64,000 nucleotides of DNA from Streptomyces xanthophaeus (GCF_000725805.1 NZ_JOFT01000029.1:39149-103148), one strand, 5' to 3'; shown: positions 7,921-17,813, counted from the stretch's first letter. Program-made: numbers and translations. Notes: generated from the letters alone by a model not told the origin.

Positions 7921-8805
7921 TCAGTAGACGCTGACCCCGTAGGCGTTGAGGGCCTCCACGACGGGCTGGAAGAACGTGGTGCCGCCGGAGGAGCAGTTGC
8001 CGCTGCCGCCGGAGGTGAGGCCCACGGCGCGGGTGCCGGAGTAGAGCGGGCCACCGCTGTCGCCGGGCTCGGCGCAGACGTTGGTGCGGATCATGCCGTA
8101 GACGACGTCGCCGCCGCCGTAGTTGACGGTGGCGTTGAGGCCGGTGACCCGGCCGCTGTGGGTGCCGGTGGTGGAGCCGCGCCGGGTCACGGACATGTTG
8201 ACCGTGGCGTTGACGGCGCTGGTGATGTCCTGGCTGCCGACGGTCCCCGGCGGGACCGGGGTGTTGCTCGCGTACTTGATCAGGCCGTAGTCGTTGGTCG
8301 GGAAGCTGGAACCGGTGGTGGAGCCGAGCACCGTGGTGCGGGCGGAGTTGGTCCACCAGGTGCCCGCGCCGTCGGTGCAGTGACCGGCGGTCAGGGCGTA
8401 GTAGTTGCTGCCGCTGCGCACGTTGAAGCCGAGCGAGCAGCGCCAGCTCGACGCGTAGATGGCGTCGCCGCCGGAGGCCAGCTTGGTGAGCTTGCCGGGG
8501 GTGCGCTCGATCCGCAGGGCGGCGGCAGCGGTGCCGGCCTCCCGCTTGATCCTGGCGATGTCCGCAGCGGAGACCGTGGAGTCGGCGGTGACCACGAGGG
8601 TCCCGGTGGCGGGGTCGGTGTGCCAGGCGGTGCCCGCGACGTCGGCGCGCAGGACGGAGGCCCCGGCCGAGGCCAGCCGGTCGGCGCTGAGGCCGCCGTC
8701 GGGCGTGTCCGCGCTCGCCGCGGTGGGAGCGGCGAGTGCTGCGACGGCGGCCAGGCCGGTGGCCGCCGCGAGCAGCCTGGTACGGGTGATGCGCTTGATC
8801 CTCAC
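7921..8805 (-). CDS. Streptogrisin-type secreted serine protease (S1, alpha-lytic family)
   Basis: The 294-residue precursor starts at GTG 8805 behind AGGAGG. It has a signal peptide (about 1-32), a propeptide (about 33-109) and a mature chymotrypsin-like domain from about 110. The catalytic triad is visible as His142 in TAGHC, Asp172 in NDYGLI and Ser250 in GDSGGP. Four Cys give the expected pairs C123-C143 and C244-C271. Size and propeptide match streptogrisin A/B precursors, extracellular proteases that autoprocess after secretion. The gene is monocistronic, with a hairpin downstream. It does not obviously belong to the neighbouring Fxs locus. Confidence 0.92.
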   Translation of the reverse strand: MRIKRITRTRLLAAATGLAAVAALAAPTAASADTPDGGLSADRLASAGASVLRADVAGTAWHTDPATGTLVVTADSTVSAADIARIKREAGTAAAALRIERTPGKLTKLASGGDAIYASSWRCSLGFNVRSGSNYYALTAGHCTDGAGTWWTNSARTTVLGSTTGSSFPTNDYGLIKYASNTPVPPGTVGSQDITSAVNATVNMSVTRRGSTTGTHSGRVTGLNATVNYGGGDVVYGMIRTNVCAEPGDSGGPLYSGTRAVGLTSGGSGNCSSGGTTFFQPVVEALNAYGVSVY

Positions 8806-8940
8806 TTCTCGTCCTCCTGGAGAGGGGTATGGGGCCCGGCGGATGTGGGGGTGCCGCTGCCCGTGAGGCGCAGCCGGAGGCACGGCCGGCACAAAAATTT
8901 GGCCGTGTCCCTGACAAGCGCTGACGGGAGTGTCCTGTCG

Positions 8941-9756
8941 TCAGATACCGGTCGCAAGGGCGTCTTTCAGCCGTCGCTCGCCCGCGGCCACCTCGAAGGG
9001 CAGCGTGTTGCCGGGCGGTGGGAAGGGGCAGATGAAGTGGTCCGCGAAGGCGCAGGGGGGCAGCAGGGCCCGGTTGAAGTCCACGGTGACGGCGCCCGAG
9101 GCGTCGGGGGTGCCGGGCCTCAGGAACCGGAACCGGTAGCTGGAGCGACCGCCGGTGGCATCGCCGAAAACGGCCCACAGGCTGCCGTCCTCCTCGTCGA
9201 CGGCGACCTGGAGGGTGTGCTCGACGCCCTCGAAGCGGAAGCTGATCTCGCCGCCGAGGCCGAGTCCGCGGGCCCGCCCGTCGGCGTTCTCCACCTGGAC
9301 GGTCCGGTCCTCGCCGTACGGGCGGAAGCGGCCCGGCAGCGCGAATGCGGGATCGTAGGGGGACGCCTCGATCCCGGAGAAGGCACTGCGGGCCTTGGAA
9401 TCCGGGTCGAAGACGCGTACCGCCCAGTTGCCCTCGCGCCGGAACAGCACCAGCCGCGTCCGGCCCGCGACCAGGCGGGAGTGTGCGGGCGGGCTCTCGT
9501 CGGGGGCGAGGACCACTTCGCCGGTGAGGGGCTCGCCGTCGAGGAGGATGCCGTCCTCGGGGGCGGCGGACAGCGTCACTGCGGCCCCGTTGGTGCGCCA
9601 GCGCCCCGGAACGGCCGGAATTCGACCTTCCGGGTAATCGGCGAGCCAGTGGGTACCGGTCAGCGCGAGGGGCCCGTAGGGGGCGGACACGATGGCCACC
9701 CGGTGCTCGTGCCATTTCCGCCAGGCGGCGGGCGGATCGTCTGCGTCATCGCTCAT
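8941..9756 (-). CDS. DUF1684 domain-containing protein
   Basis: The 271-residue protein starts at ATG 9756, chosen over 9774 because family members begin close to the AAWRKWHEHR segment. The C-terminal signature VDFNRALLPPCAFADHFICPFPPPGN is diagnostic of DUF1684, a widespread family of unknown biochemical function. There is no signal peptide or membrane segment. It follows the DUF5685 gene on the same strand, but an 11-bp hairpin separates them, so co-transcription is uncertain. Confidence 0.85.
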   Translation of the reverse strand: MSDDADDPPAAWRKWHEHRVAIVSAPYGPLALTGTHWLADYPEGRIPAVPGRWRTNGAAVTLSAAPEDGILLDGEPLTGEVVLAPDESPPAHSRLVAGRTRLVLFRREGNWAVRVFDPDSKARSAFSGIEASPYDPAFALPGRFRPYGEDRTVQVENADGRARGLGLGGEISFRFEGVEHTLQVAVDEEDGSLWAVFGDATGGRSSYRFRFLRPGTPDASGAVTVDFNRALLPPCAFADHFICPFPPPGNTLPFEVAAGERRLKDALATGI

Positions 9757-9777
9757 GCCGCTCAACCCTTCCACAAC

Positions 9778-9814
9778 GGTCCGGACGGGAACCAGGGCGT
9801 ACGCCGTCCGGACC
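9778..9814 (-). terminator. Hairpin after the DUF5685 gene
   Basis: The arms 9778-9788 and 9804-9814 (GGTCCGGACGG and its complement) pair perfectly over 11 bases around a 15-nt loop. It lies 20 nt past the stop of the minus-strand DUF5685 gene. There is no T-tract, as is common in Streptomyces. Confidence 0.6.
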
Positions 9815-9833
9815 TGCGGAATCTGAAAGGGCC

Positions 9834-11210
9834 TCAGCAGTCGCAGCCGCAGCAGTTGCAGTCGCAGCAGCCGCCGTCACCGCCGCCACCGCCACCGGAG
9901 CTCCCGCCGGTGGGGGCGGAGTTCGGCTGGCAGCAGTTGCAGCACTCGCAGGCGTCGCACCACGGGTCGCGCTTCTTGCGGGACCAGGGGCCCTCGTGGT
10001 CGGAGCAGCAGATCTGGCAGGTGCAGAAGAGGCCGATGGCCACCGCGCAGCCGGCCAGCAGTCCGCGGCGCGGCTTCTGGCCGCCGGGCCCCTGCCCGTG
10101 ACCGCCGCCGTGGCCTCCGCCGTGACCGCCGCCGCCGGGACCCCACGGTCCGCCCGGCCCCACGGGCGGCGGGGCCGCCGGACCGCCGGGGGCGGGCTGC
10201 CCGTAGGGCTGGGCGCCGTAGGGGCCGGGAGCGCCCTGGCCGTACGGGTTCGCGCTGCCGTTGCCGTAGGGGTTCGCGTCGCCGTTGCCGTACGGGTTCC
10301 CCGCGTACGGCCCGCCGCCCTGCCCGGCGGCGTTCGACACGCCGTGCCGGCAGGTGCCGGTCCCGAAGGCCCGGTCCACCGAGGTGCGCAGCTCGTGCAC
10401 CAGCAGCCGGTGCGCGAGCCCGGCGTCCGCGAACTCGACCTCGGCCATCGCGAGCTTGATGCCCTGGAGGGCGTCGTCGCACAGCCTCCTGGCCTCGGTG
10501 AGGGAGGTCCCGGTGGCGGTCAGCGGGTTCCAGGCGCCCGCGGCGGCGTCCGCGGCCTGGTCCTCCACCGCGTCCAGCAGGTGCGCGAGGCGGCCGAAGT
10601 ACCGGCCGGCCTCCGCCAGGGCGGGGGCGTTGCCTGGCCGTCCCGCGAGGACCGAGGTATGCGCGAAGGCGGCGGCAGTCGCCGTCTCCGTCGGCTCGGT
10701 GACCACGAGCACGGGCGTGCCGAGGCCGGCCAGCGTCTCGATGCCCGCCTGCCGGTCGACGGCGTCGACGAGGACCGCCGTGTCGAAGCCGAGGGAGGCT
10801 CCGGTGCGGGCTCCGGCCCGGTCCCAGCCGCGGGCCACCTTGCGGGCGGCCAGGGCGATGGGGGCGCGGGCCAACAGCCCGTCCCGGTCGGCCACGTGGT
10901 CCCGCACCTTCGCGGAGGCCAGGACGAGCGAGACGGCGGCGGCGAGCCGCGCCCCCTCGCCGTTGGCCACGGGGGCCGTGCGCATCCCGCGCAGTGGACA
11001 GGGGCCGGCGGTGCGCCGGGCGCCCGGGGCGGGGCCCGACTGAGCCTCCGTCAGAACGGAGACGAGCAAACCGTCGTAGTTCGTGACGATCCGGGCGAAC
11101 TGGCCGTGGTCCCCGCGAAGTGCCAGGCACAGCCCGCACAGATGGGCCATCCACTCCGTCTTGAACCGCTCCCCCAGCCGGTGCGTGCAGGGTCTGACTA
11201 TGCCGAACAA
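9834..11210 (-). CDS. DUF5685 family protein with Cys-rich tail
   Basis: The protein (458 residues from TTG 11210) opens with LFGIVRPC and HLCGLCLAL. These are the conserved N-terminal Cys motifs of DUF5685, probably a metal site. The TTG was chosen because family members begin at FGIVRPC and a GGGGGA lies upstream; an ATG at 11294 would add 28 poorly conserved residues. The middle is helical and alanine-rich. Residues about 320-390 are a Gly/Pro/Asn/Tyr low-complexity linker (repeated NPYGNG). The last 70 residues hold about 16 Cys in CxC, CC and CxxC spacings, ending CCDCNCCGCDC. The function is unknown. A metal-binding role is inferred from the Cys clusters. The gene is divergent from the SepF-like gene. 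Confidence 0.75.
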   Translation of the reverse strand: MFGIVRPCTHRLGERFKTEWMAHLCGLCLALRGDHGQFARIVTNYDGLLVSVLTEAQSGPAPGARRTAGPCPLRGMRTAPVANGEGARLAAAVSLVLASAKVRDHVADRDGLLARAPIALAARKVARGWDRAGARTGASLGFDTAVLVDAVDRQAGIETLAGLGTPVLVVTEPTETATAAAFAHTSVLAGRPGNAPALAEAGRYFGRLAHLLDAVEDQAADAAAGAWNPLTATGTSLTEARRLCDDALQGIKLAMAEVEFADAGLAHRLLVHELRTSVDRAFGTGTCRHGVSNAAGQGGGPYAGNPYGNGDANPYGNGSANPYGQGAPGPYGAQPYGQPAPGGPAAPPPVGPGGPWGPGGGGHGGGHGGGHGQGPGGQKPRRGLLAGCAVAIGLFCTCQICCSDHEGPWSRKKRDPWCDACECCNCCQPNSAPTGGSSGGGGGGDGGCCDCNCCGCDC

Positions 11211-11495
11211 ACCGATTCCCCCGTGATGTCGTGCACGTGCTTGCCGGGCATCGTACCTAGCCCCGTCACTCACCCGTACGTCCCCGCCGCTCACCCGTAC
11301 GGAGGCAGCGGTCGTATTTTCACTCAGTCAGCAGCGGTAGCCGCCAGGACCCTTGACCGTGCAACGGATGTTCTGCACCAGTACCGTCACGAAACCCCTG
11401 CGCGGCGACTATCCACTTGGCGCGTTGTCAGCATCATGGACGACCATAGGGGCAACGGGGAGAAGAAAGACTGACCGCGGTGAAAGGAGGCGTCC

Positions 11496-11948
11496 ATGGG
11501 TTCGGTGCGCAAGGCGAGTGCCTGGCTGGGTCTCGTGGAAGACAGCGACGACGAGCGTTACTACGACGACGACTACGCGGAGGCGGCCCAGGGTGGTTCG
11601 GTGGCCGGTCCCGGCGAGCAGTGGGTCACCGACCCCCGCGTCCGGGTGGCCTCCGAGTCCGCCGTGGAGCAGGGCCGCCGGATCGCCACGGTCACCCCGG
11701 ACGGCTTCCGCGACGCGCGCGGCATCGGCGAGCTGTTCCGCGAGGGCGTCCCGGTCATCGTCAACCTGTCGTCGATGGACCCGGGCGACGCGAAGCGCGT
11801 GGTCGACTTCGCGGCCGGGCTGACCTTCGGACTGCGCGGCTCGATCGAACGGGTGGCGACCAGGGTCTTCCTGCTGACCCCGGCCGACACCCAGATCGTG
11901 AGCGGCGAGCCCGGCGGCCGCTCGCGCGACTTCTTCAACCAGAGCTGA
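11496..11948 (+). CDS. sflA: SepF-like cell division protein (probably SflA)
   Basis: The 150-residue protein has a strong AAAGGAGG site before ATG 11496. The N-terminus ([13 protein letters not shown]) could form a short amphipathic membrane-binding helix, followed by an acidic linker with clustered Asp and Tyr. Residues about 58-145 are the SepF fold, with [24 protein letters not shown] and FLLTPAD. SepF anchors FtsZ to the membrane. Streptomycetes carry sepF in the dcw cluster plus paralogues sflA and sflB that tune septation. This copy is not near ftsZ. It lies beside an acyl-CoA dehydrogenase gene in what I recall as the SCO1749 neighbourhood, which points to sflA. Confidence 0.85.
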   Translation: MGSVRKASAWLGLVEDSDDERYYDDDYAEAAQGGSVAGPGEQWVTDPRVRVASESAVEQGRRIATVTPDGFRDARGIGELFREGVPVIVNLSSMDPGDAKRVVDFAAGLTFGLRGSIERVATRVFLLTPADTQIVSGEPGGRSRDFFNQS

Positions 11949-11984
11949 GCCCGGCGGCACCTCCCGGCGGTGGCCGGGGGACTC

Positions 11985-13157
11985 TCACCGGAAGGCGTCG
12001 AGCCCGGTGAGCGCCTTGCCCAGCACCAGTTGGTGCATTTCGACGGTGCCCTCGTAGGTGAGCACCGATTCGAGGTTGGTGGCGTGCCGCATGACGGGGT
12101 ATTCGAGGGAGATCCCGTTGGCACCCAGGATCGTCCGCGCGGTACGGCAGATCTCGATGGCCTCGCGGACGTTGTTGAGTTTGCCGAAACTGATCTGCTC
12201 CGGCCGCAGGGTGCCCGCGTCCATGCGCCGGCCCAGGTGGTGGGCGAGCAGGATGCCCTTGTGCAGCTCCAGTGCCATGTCGGCGAGCTTGGCCTGGGTG
12301 AGCTGGAAGCCGCCGATGGGCCTGCCGAACTGCTCCCGCGTCCTGGAGTAGTCGAGCGCGGACTCGAAACTGGCGCGCGCCGCGCCCATGGACCCCCAGA
12401 CGATCCCGTACCGCGCGTGGCTGAGACAGCCGAGCGGCCCCTTCAGGCCGGTGACGCCCGGCAGGACCGCGTCCGCGGGAAGCCGTACGTCGTCCAGCAC
12501 GAGCTCGCTCGTCACGGACGCCCGCAGCGACCACTTGTGCTTGATCTCGGGCGCCGAGAAGCCGGTGCTGTCGGTGGGGACGGCGAAACCGCGGATCCCT
12601 TCGTCGGTCTGCGCCCACACGACCGCGACCGCCGCGACCGACCCGTTGGTGATCCACATCTTGCGGCCGTTCAGCACCCAGTCCCCGCCGTCGCGCTTGG
12701 CGTGGGTGCGCATGGCCGCGGGGTCGGAGCCGACGTCGGGCTCGGTCAGTCCGAAACAGCCGATGAGCTCACCGGCCGCCATGCCGGGCAGCCAGCGCTG
12801 CTTCTGCTCCTCGGAGCCGTACTTCCAGATCGCGTACATGGCGAGCGAGCCCTGGACGGACACCAGTGAGCGGATGCCGGAGTCGGCTGCCTCCAGCTCC
12901 AGGCAGGCAAGGCCGTACTGCACGGCGGTGGCGCCCGCGCACCCGTATCCCGTCAGCGACATCCCGAGGGCGCCGATCGCGCCGAGTTCGCGGGCCAGCT
13001 CGCGGATGCCGGGGAGCTCGCCCTTCTCGTACCAGTCGGCGATGTGCGGCAGCACCCGGTCGGCGGCCCAGCTGCGGACGGTGTCGCGGACGGCGAGGTC
13101 CTCGGGTCCGAGGAGCTCGTCGAGCCCGAGCGGATCGGTGGGGACGAATGACGGCAC
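11985..13157 (-). CDS. Acyl-CoA dehydrogenase, glutaryl-CoA dehydrogenase-like
   Basis: The 390-residue flavoenzyme has the standard three-part acyl-CoA dehydrogenase layout. The N-terminal helical part ends in GYGCAGATAVQYGL. The middle beta domain contains GCFGLTEPDVGSDPAAM, the CoA/FAD contact region. The C-terminal helical part contains the catalytic-base motif YEGTVEMHQLVLGKALTG, where the Glu of YEGT fits the glutaryl-CoA dehydrogenase branch. It would oxidise a short-chain or dicarboxylic acyl-CoA using FAD and electron transfer flavoprotein. The GTG start at 13157 follows GGGAGG. No beta-oxidation genes flank it, so the exact substrate is open. Confidence 0.88.
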   Translation of the reverse strand: MPSFVPTDPLGLDELLGPEDLAVRDTVRSWAADRVLPHIADWYEKGELPGIRELARELGAIGALGMSLTGYGCAGATAVQYGLACLELEAADSGIRSLVSVQGSLAMYAIWKYGSEEQKQRWLPGMAAGELIGCFGLTEPDVGSDPAAMRTHAKRDGGDWVLNGRKMWITNGSVAAVAVVWAQTDEGIRGFAVPTDSTGFSAPEIKHKWSLRASVTSELVLDDVRLPADAVLPGVTGLKGPLGCLSHARYGIVWGSMGAARASFESALDYSRTREQFGRPIGGFQLTQAKLADMALELHKGILLAHHLGRRMDAGTLRPEQISFGKLNNVREAIEICRTARTILGANGISLEYPVMRHATNLESVLTYEGTVEMHQLVLGKALTGLDAFR

Positions 13158-13358
13158 GAGGGGCCTCCCGGCGGCCTGAGACGGTCGGTGTCCTGCCGCA
13201 TGTGCCGGGGCCGCGCGAACTGCCCGGGGTTGCGGTCCCGGCAGCGGTCGGCGCGACCGGCCCGGCCGGCAGGAACTGACAGCGCGGTCCGTGCGCTGCG
13301 CCGCCGACGCTAGACGCCAAGATCCTGCCCGTCCACCCCCACCCGGGGCCCGGAGGGC

Positions 13359-15041
13359 TCAGCCCGCGTGTTCCACCGGAGCCGGGTAGGGGTCCCCGGC
13401 GACCTGCGCGGGCAGGGTGGCCCGGCGTCCGCCGCCCTGTGCGGGCAGCGCCACCGCGGCCCCGTCCGCGAGCTCGGACGGCGCCTCGCACTCCATCGTC
13501 CGCGGCAGCTTCAGCGCCATCAGCGCCCCCGCCAGGAGCAGACCCGCGCTCACCACCAGCGTCACGTGCAGCCCGTGGACGAACGCGTGCCGGGCGGCGG
13601 CGTGGAGGGACTCCCCCGCCGGGCCGCCGAGCTGCGCAGCGATCTTGTAGGCCTCGCCGAGGGAGTTCGAGGCGCCCGCGGAGTCGGTCCGAGACACGCC
13701 GGGGACGTTCATGAGCGCCGGCGCGTAGGCGGCGTTCATCACGCTGCCGAGGAGGGCGATGCCCATGCCCGCGCCGAGCTGGTACGAGGTCTCGCCGATC
13801 GAGGCGGCGCCGCCCGCGCTGGCCGCCGGGGCCTCGCTCAGCATCGACTCGTACGCGGCGAACAGCGTGGTCTGGAGCCCGAAGCCGAGCAGGATGAAAC
13901 CGACGGTGAGCAGCACGGGCCGGTCCTGCTGGCCCATGAGCGTGAGCAGCAGCACGGCGAAGGCGGTGAGCAGGAAACCCAGCGAGACCATCCTGCGCGG
14001 GCCGGTCCTGGCCAGGGTGTAGGACCCGGTGGCGCCCGCGGCCATGGCGGCGAAGGTGAGCGGCAGCAGCCGCAGGCCGGTCTCCAGCGGGCTGAGGTGG
14101 AGCACGAGCTGGAGGTACTGGACGGCGATCAGTTCCAGGCCGACCAGTGCCAGCATGGCGAGCACGATGCAGCCGACGGAGGTCGAGAAGGCGGCGCGGG
14201 AGAACAGCCGCATGTCGATCAGCGGGTGCGTACGCCGCTTCTGGCGCCGTACGAAGACGATCAGCAGGGCCGCGCCGAGGACCAGCGGGAGCAGCGCCTC
14301 GGGGTCGGCGAGCTGCCGCTCGGCGCCGAACCGCTTGATGCCGAGCACCGCGCCGAGCACACCGGCGGCGGCCATCAGCGCGCCGGTCACGTCCCAGGGC
14401 CCGTCGGAGGAGCCCTTCGACTCGGGCAGCAGCCAGCGGCCCAGCGGAAGGATCAGCGCCATCAGCGGGATGTTGATGAGGAAGACCGAGCCCCACCAGT
14501 AGTGCTGGACGAGGAAACCGCCGAGCACGGGCCCGCTGGCGGCCCCGACCGCGGCGACGGCCGTCCAGATGCCGATGGCGAGGGCGCGCTCGCGCCGGTC
14601 GGGGAAGACCTGGCGCAGGATCGACAGGGTGGCGGGCATGATCATCGCGCCGCCGATGCCGAGCAGGGCGCGGGCGGCGATGAGCACCTGGGCGTTGTCG
14701 GCGAAGGCCGCGACCGCCGAGGCGACGCCGAAGAGCCCGTAGCCGAGGAGGAGGATCCGGCGACGGCCGACGCGGTCGCCGAGGGTGCCGAAGAGGATCA
14801 GCAGCGCGGCGCACACCAGGGGGTAGGCGTCGACGATCCAGAGCAGTTCGATGGAGCCGGGACGCAGGTCCTCGGTGACGGAGGGGACCGCGACGTGCAG
14901 GATCGTCGCGTCGAGCGCGACGAGGACCAGGCTGACGCACAGGACCGCGAGGACCGCCCAGCGGTTGGCCCCGCCGGAGGCCGCGTTCAGCCGCTGCCAG
15001 GGGGAAGGGGTCCTGTCGCCGGCCACGTTCGTCCCCGACAT
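13359..15041 (-). CDS. MFS exporter, DHA2 (EmrB/QacA) family
   Basis: The 560-residue protein has about 14 hydrophobic segments and the family motifs VALDATILHVAVPSV in helix 1, WIVDAYPL in helix 2 and GDRVGRRRILLLG (motif A). These define proton-driven multidrug or secondary-metabolite exporters. The ATG at 15041 was chosen because GGGAGGT lies seven bases upstream; a longer start at 15143 adds a polar stretch before helix 1. The gene is divergent from the PIG-V-like gene, with 280 bases between. No TetR or MarR regulator gene is adjacent, so control is not evident from the sequence. Confidence 0.88.
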   Translation of the reverse strand: MSGTNVAGDRTPSPWQRLNAASGGANRWAVLAVLCVSLVLVALDATILHVAVPSVTEDLRPGSIELLWIVDAYPLVCAALLILFGTLGDRVGRRRILLLGYGLFGVASAVAAFADNAQVLIAARALLGIGGAMIMPATLSILRQVFPDRRERALAIGIWTAVAAVGAASGPVLGGFLVQHYWWGSVFLINIPLMALILPLGRWLLPESKGSSDGPWDVTGALMAAAGVLGAVLGIKRFGAERQLADPEALLPLVLGAALLIVFVRRQKRRTHPLIDMRLFSRAAFSTSVGCIVLAMLALVGLELIAVQYLQLVLHLSPLETGLRLLPLTFAAMAAGATGSYTLARTGPRRMVSLGFLLTAFAVLLLTLMGQQDRPVLLTVGFILLGFGLQTTLFAAYESMLSEAPAASAGGAASIGETSYQLGAGMGIALLGSVMNAAYAPALMNVPGVSRTDSAGASNSLGEAYKIAAQLGGPAGESLHAAARHAFVHGLHVTLVVSAGLLLAGALMALKLPRTMECEAPSELADGAAVALPAQGGGRRATLPAQVAGDPYPAPVEHAG

Positions 15042-15321
15042 GCATGTACCTCCCAGGTGATCCCTCGCACTCGGCGGACCAGCGTCATGTGGAGCCACGG
15101 GGTGGTGCGCAGTGCGGCGTCCTACGGGGTCCGGCATCGACACGCGAGTGAACGGTCAGCGTACGCGAGTTCGTCTGTCCGACACGTGGTCAAGCTCTCA
15201 TCCCGGCGGCGGCCGCCGTGTGGTGTGCGCCACTCGCCCCACCTCCGCCCTTCCCCCGCGTGCACGCGTGCTCACGGCGCGTGGTTCTCGGACCCGCCCC
15301 GGAGCCGCGCCACCGATAATC

Positions 15322-16440
15322 ATGCCCGTGAAAGATCATCTCGGTTTGCGACGGGCCGCGCCCGCACTGGCCGTCTTCGCGGCGGTCCGGCTGCTCGCAC
15401 TGGCCGTCCTGGGCGTGTGGGGGGCGGTGGCGGGCAGCAGCCCGCACACACTGCTGTCGGCCCGCTGGGACTCGCTCTGGTACGCCCGCATCGCCGCGGA
15501 GGGATACGGGTACGAGGTGGTGCTCCCGAACGGGGACGTGCACTCCAACCTCGCCTTCTTCCCGCTGCTGCCCTGGCTGGAGCGGCTGGTGGCCGCCGTG
15601 ACCGGGCTGCCGTACGGCTCCGCGGGCCTGGTGGTGTCGGCGCTGGCGGGGCTCGCCGCGGCCTGGGGGGTGTTCGCGGTGGCCGACCTGCTCCACGGCC
15701 GCCGGGCCGGGGTGCTGGCGGTGGCCGTCTGGGCCGCGCTGCCGGTCGCCGTCGTGCAGTCCATGGCGTACAGCGAGTCTCTGTTCACCGCGCTGGCCGC
15801 GTGGGCCCTGTACGGGGTGCTGCGCGGCCGATGGCTGACGGCGGGGCTGCTGGCCGCCGCGGCGGGGCTGACCCGGCCGGTCGGGGCGGCGGTGGTCGCC
15901 GCGGTGTGGGTGGCGGCGGTGCTCGCCTGGCGGCGCGGGGAGCGGTCCTGGCGGATGGCGGCGGGCGTGCTGCTGGCCCCGCTGGGGGCGGCGGCGTACG
16001 TGCTGTGGGTCGGCGCGCGGACGGGCGGCGGACTGTTCGGCTACCTGGACGTGCAGGGCGGCTGGGGCAACGGCTTCGACGGGGGCTGGGCCTTCGCCCG
16101 GTTCATCGGCGCCAAGCTGGCCTCCCCTGCCTTCGCGGCCGGGGCCGGTCTGCTGCTGGGGGTCGTGCTGGTGCTGTGGCTGTACGGGCTGTGCGTACGG
16201 CAGCGCCAGCCGGTGGCGCTCCTGGTGTACTGCGGGATCGTCGTGGCGCTCGCCCTGTGCGCGTCGGGGTACTTCGGTTCCAAGCCCCGGCTGCTGCTCC
16301 CCGCCTTCCCGCTGCTGCTGCCGGCGGCGGTGGCGATGGCCCGCTGGGGGACCCGGCGGGCGGCCGTCGTGGTGGGCGCCCTCGCCCTGGTCTCGGCGGT
16401 CTACGGAGCGTTCTGGCTGAACGGCTCGGGCCCTCCGTAG
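15322..16440 (+). CDS. PIG-V-like integral membrane mannosyltransferase
   Basis: The 372-residue membrane protein has around nine to ten hydrophobic helices. The first extracytoplasmic loop carries RWDSLWYARIAAEGY, the acidic motif expected for polyprenyl-phosphate-mannose-dependent GT-C enzymes. It is followed by NLAFFPLLPWLERL, YSESLFTALAAWALY and GLTRPVG, all features of GPI mannosyltransferase PIG-V and its actinobacterial relatives. It probably adds mannose to a lipid or protein at the outer face of the membrane. ATG 15322 was chosen because the frame upstream of it is basic and hydrophilic and the first membrane helix follows at once. Confidence 0.78.
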   Translation: MPVKDHLGLRRAAPALAVFAAVRLLALAVLGVWGAVAGSSPHTLLSARWDSLWYARIAAEGYGYEVVLPNGDVHSNLAFFPLLPWLERLVAAVTGLPYGSAGLVVSALAGLAAAWGVFAVADLLHGRRAGVLAVAVWAALPVAVVQSMAYSESLFTALAAWALYGVLRGRWLTAGLLAAAAGLTRPVGAAVVAAVWVAAVLAWRRGERSWRMAAGVLLAPLGAAAYVLWVGARTGGGLFGYLDVQGGWGNGFDGGWAFARFIGAKLASPAFAAGAGLLLGVVLVLWLYGLCVRQRQPVALLVYCGIVVALALCASGYFGSKPRLLLPAFPLLLPAAVAMARWGTRRAAVVVGALALVSAVYGAFWLNGSGPP

Positions 16441-16688
16441 CCGCGCGGGCCGCACGACGTAACGGAACGGATCATTCCAATCCATGTTTGAGCAAAGGAA
16501 TTGAGCTGCGCCGATAAAGCTCTGGTAAGTGTGCGAAACAATTACGGGGACACCCGATCGGACGCGGTCCAACAGGAGCGGAAATACCGGGAATTAACTC
16601 CCGCATGAGACCAACTCCACATCACATGGTCATCACAAACCCCGTGGTTCGCCCGGGCCGCCCAGCAACGCGCGGTAACGTCGATTGA

Positions 16689-17813
16689 GTGCGTACCGAC
16701 CAAATCCTGACCCGTCTGGAGCGGGTGTTCGCCCGGCTGGACCGGGAACCAGAGCGACCGGCTCATCTGCAAACCCCGCAGATGAGCCGGCACCGCGTCG
16801 TGCTCCTCGGATCGACCCTCGTCTTCTACGTCGCCATCGTGGTGGCGGTCCTGACCACGTCCTGGCTCGTCCGCCTGGACTGGCAGGTCATGTTCTTCCG
16901 GCCCTACGAGCAGTGGCCGCAGCTGCACGCCTTCCTCGACTACCTGGTCGTCCTCGGCCAGCGCGGACCCACCGCGGTCATGGTCGCGGCCTGGCTCGGC
17001 TGGCGCTCCTGGCGCCAGCACACCCTCCGCCCGCTGATCACCCTCGGCGTGTCGCTCCTCCTGCTCAACGTGACCGTCGGGGCCGTGAAGCTCGGCCTCG
17101 GCCGGCTCGGCCCGCACTACGCCACCGAGATCGGATCCGCCGAACTCTTCGCCGGCGGCGATATATTTCCCTCCGGCCACACCGCCAACGCCGTCGTGAC
17201 CTGGGGAATCCTGGCCTACCTGGCTTCCACCGTGGTCACCCGGCGGGTGCTGTCCGTGGTCTCCGCGGTCGTCTCCCTGAGCGTCGGCGCCACCACCGTG
17301 TACCTGGGCACCCACTGGGTCAGCGACGTCCTGCTCGGCTGGTCCGCGGGCCTGCTGATCCTGCTGGCGCTGCCCTGGTTCGAGCCGGTGATCGCCCGCG
17401 CCGAGGCGTACGTCTTCGAGCTGCGCGAGCTGCTGCGCCGCCGCGCCGAGACCGGGCGGATGCCCGCGCCGGTCGTGGCCGCGCTCACCCCGCTGCTCTC
17501 CGCGGGCGGCAAGTGGCGGCTCCGGCCCGCCGCCGGCCCCGCCGCCACCGAGGAGCCCGCGCCGGTGCCCGCCACGGCCGTCCCCGCCGGGGTCGCGACC
17601 GTGGCCGTGCCCGCGGGCCAGGGCGCCGTCCCCGCCACCCCCACCGGACACTCCCCCGCACCCCGGCCCGCCACGCTGCTGGCCGGCCGGCCGCACGTGA
17701 TCCGCTCCGAGCGGACCCCGGTCACCCCGGCCGGCAGCCGCCGCCCGGCGCACACCGACCGGACCGCCGCCGGCACCAGGGGGGCCGCCGCCCGCCCGGC
17801 CACCGGCGGCTGA
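16689..17813 (+). CDS. PAP2-superfamily membrane phosphatase
   Basis: The 374-residue protein uses a GTG start. After a cytoplasmic N-terminus come about six membrane helices and the three-part PAP2 active site: K-x6-RLGP at about 133-141, PSGH at about 161-164 and HWVSD at about 208-212. Enzymes of this type remove phosphate from lipid phosphates such as undecaprenyl pyrophosphate or phosphatidic acid. The C-terminal 110 residues are a disordered Ala/Pro/Val/Thr-rich tail without a known domain. A very strong terminator follows at 17862-17902. Confidence 0.88.
   Translation: MRTDQILTRLERVFARLDREPERPAHLQTPQMSRHRVVLLGSTLVFYVAIVVAVLTTSWLVRLDWQVMFFRPYEQWPQLHAFLDYLVVLGQRGPTAVMVAAWLGWRSWRQHTLRPLITLGVSLLLLNVTVGAVKLGLGRLGPHYATEIGSAELFAGGDIFPSGHTANAVVTWGILAYLASTVVTRRVLSVVSAVVSLSVGATTVYLGTHWVSDVLLGWSAGLLILLALPWFEPVIARAEAYVFELRELLRRRAETGRMPAPVVAALTPLLSAGGKWRLRPAAGPAATEEPAPVPATAVPAGVATVAVPAGQGAVPATPTGHSPAPRPATLLAGRPHVIRSERTPVTPAGSRRPAHTDRTAAGTRGAAARPATGG

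Noticed and set aside
7432..10101. An 889-residue plus-strand open frame across the SLOG, protease and DUF1684 genes
   Set aside because: It spans several well-supported minus-strand genes, and its sequence is Gly/Val/Ala-rich with no domain.
13368..16517. A 1049-residue plus-strand open frame antisense to the MFS gene
   Set aside because: It is low complexity, crosses a divergent promoter region and conflicts with a recognised transporter and mannosyltransferase.
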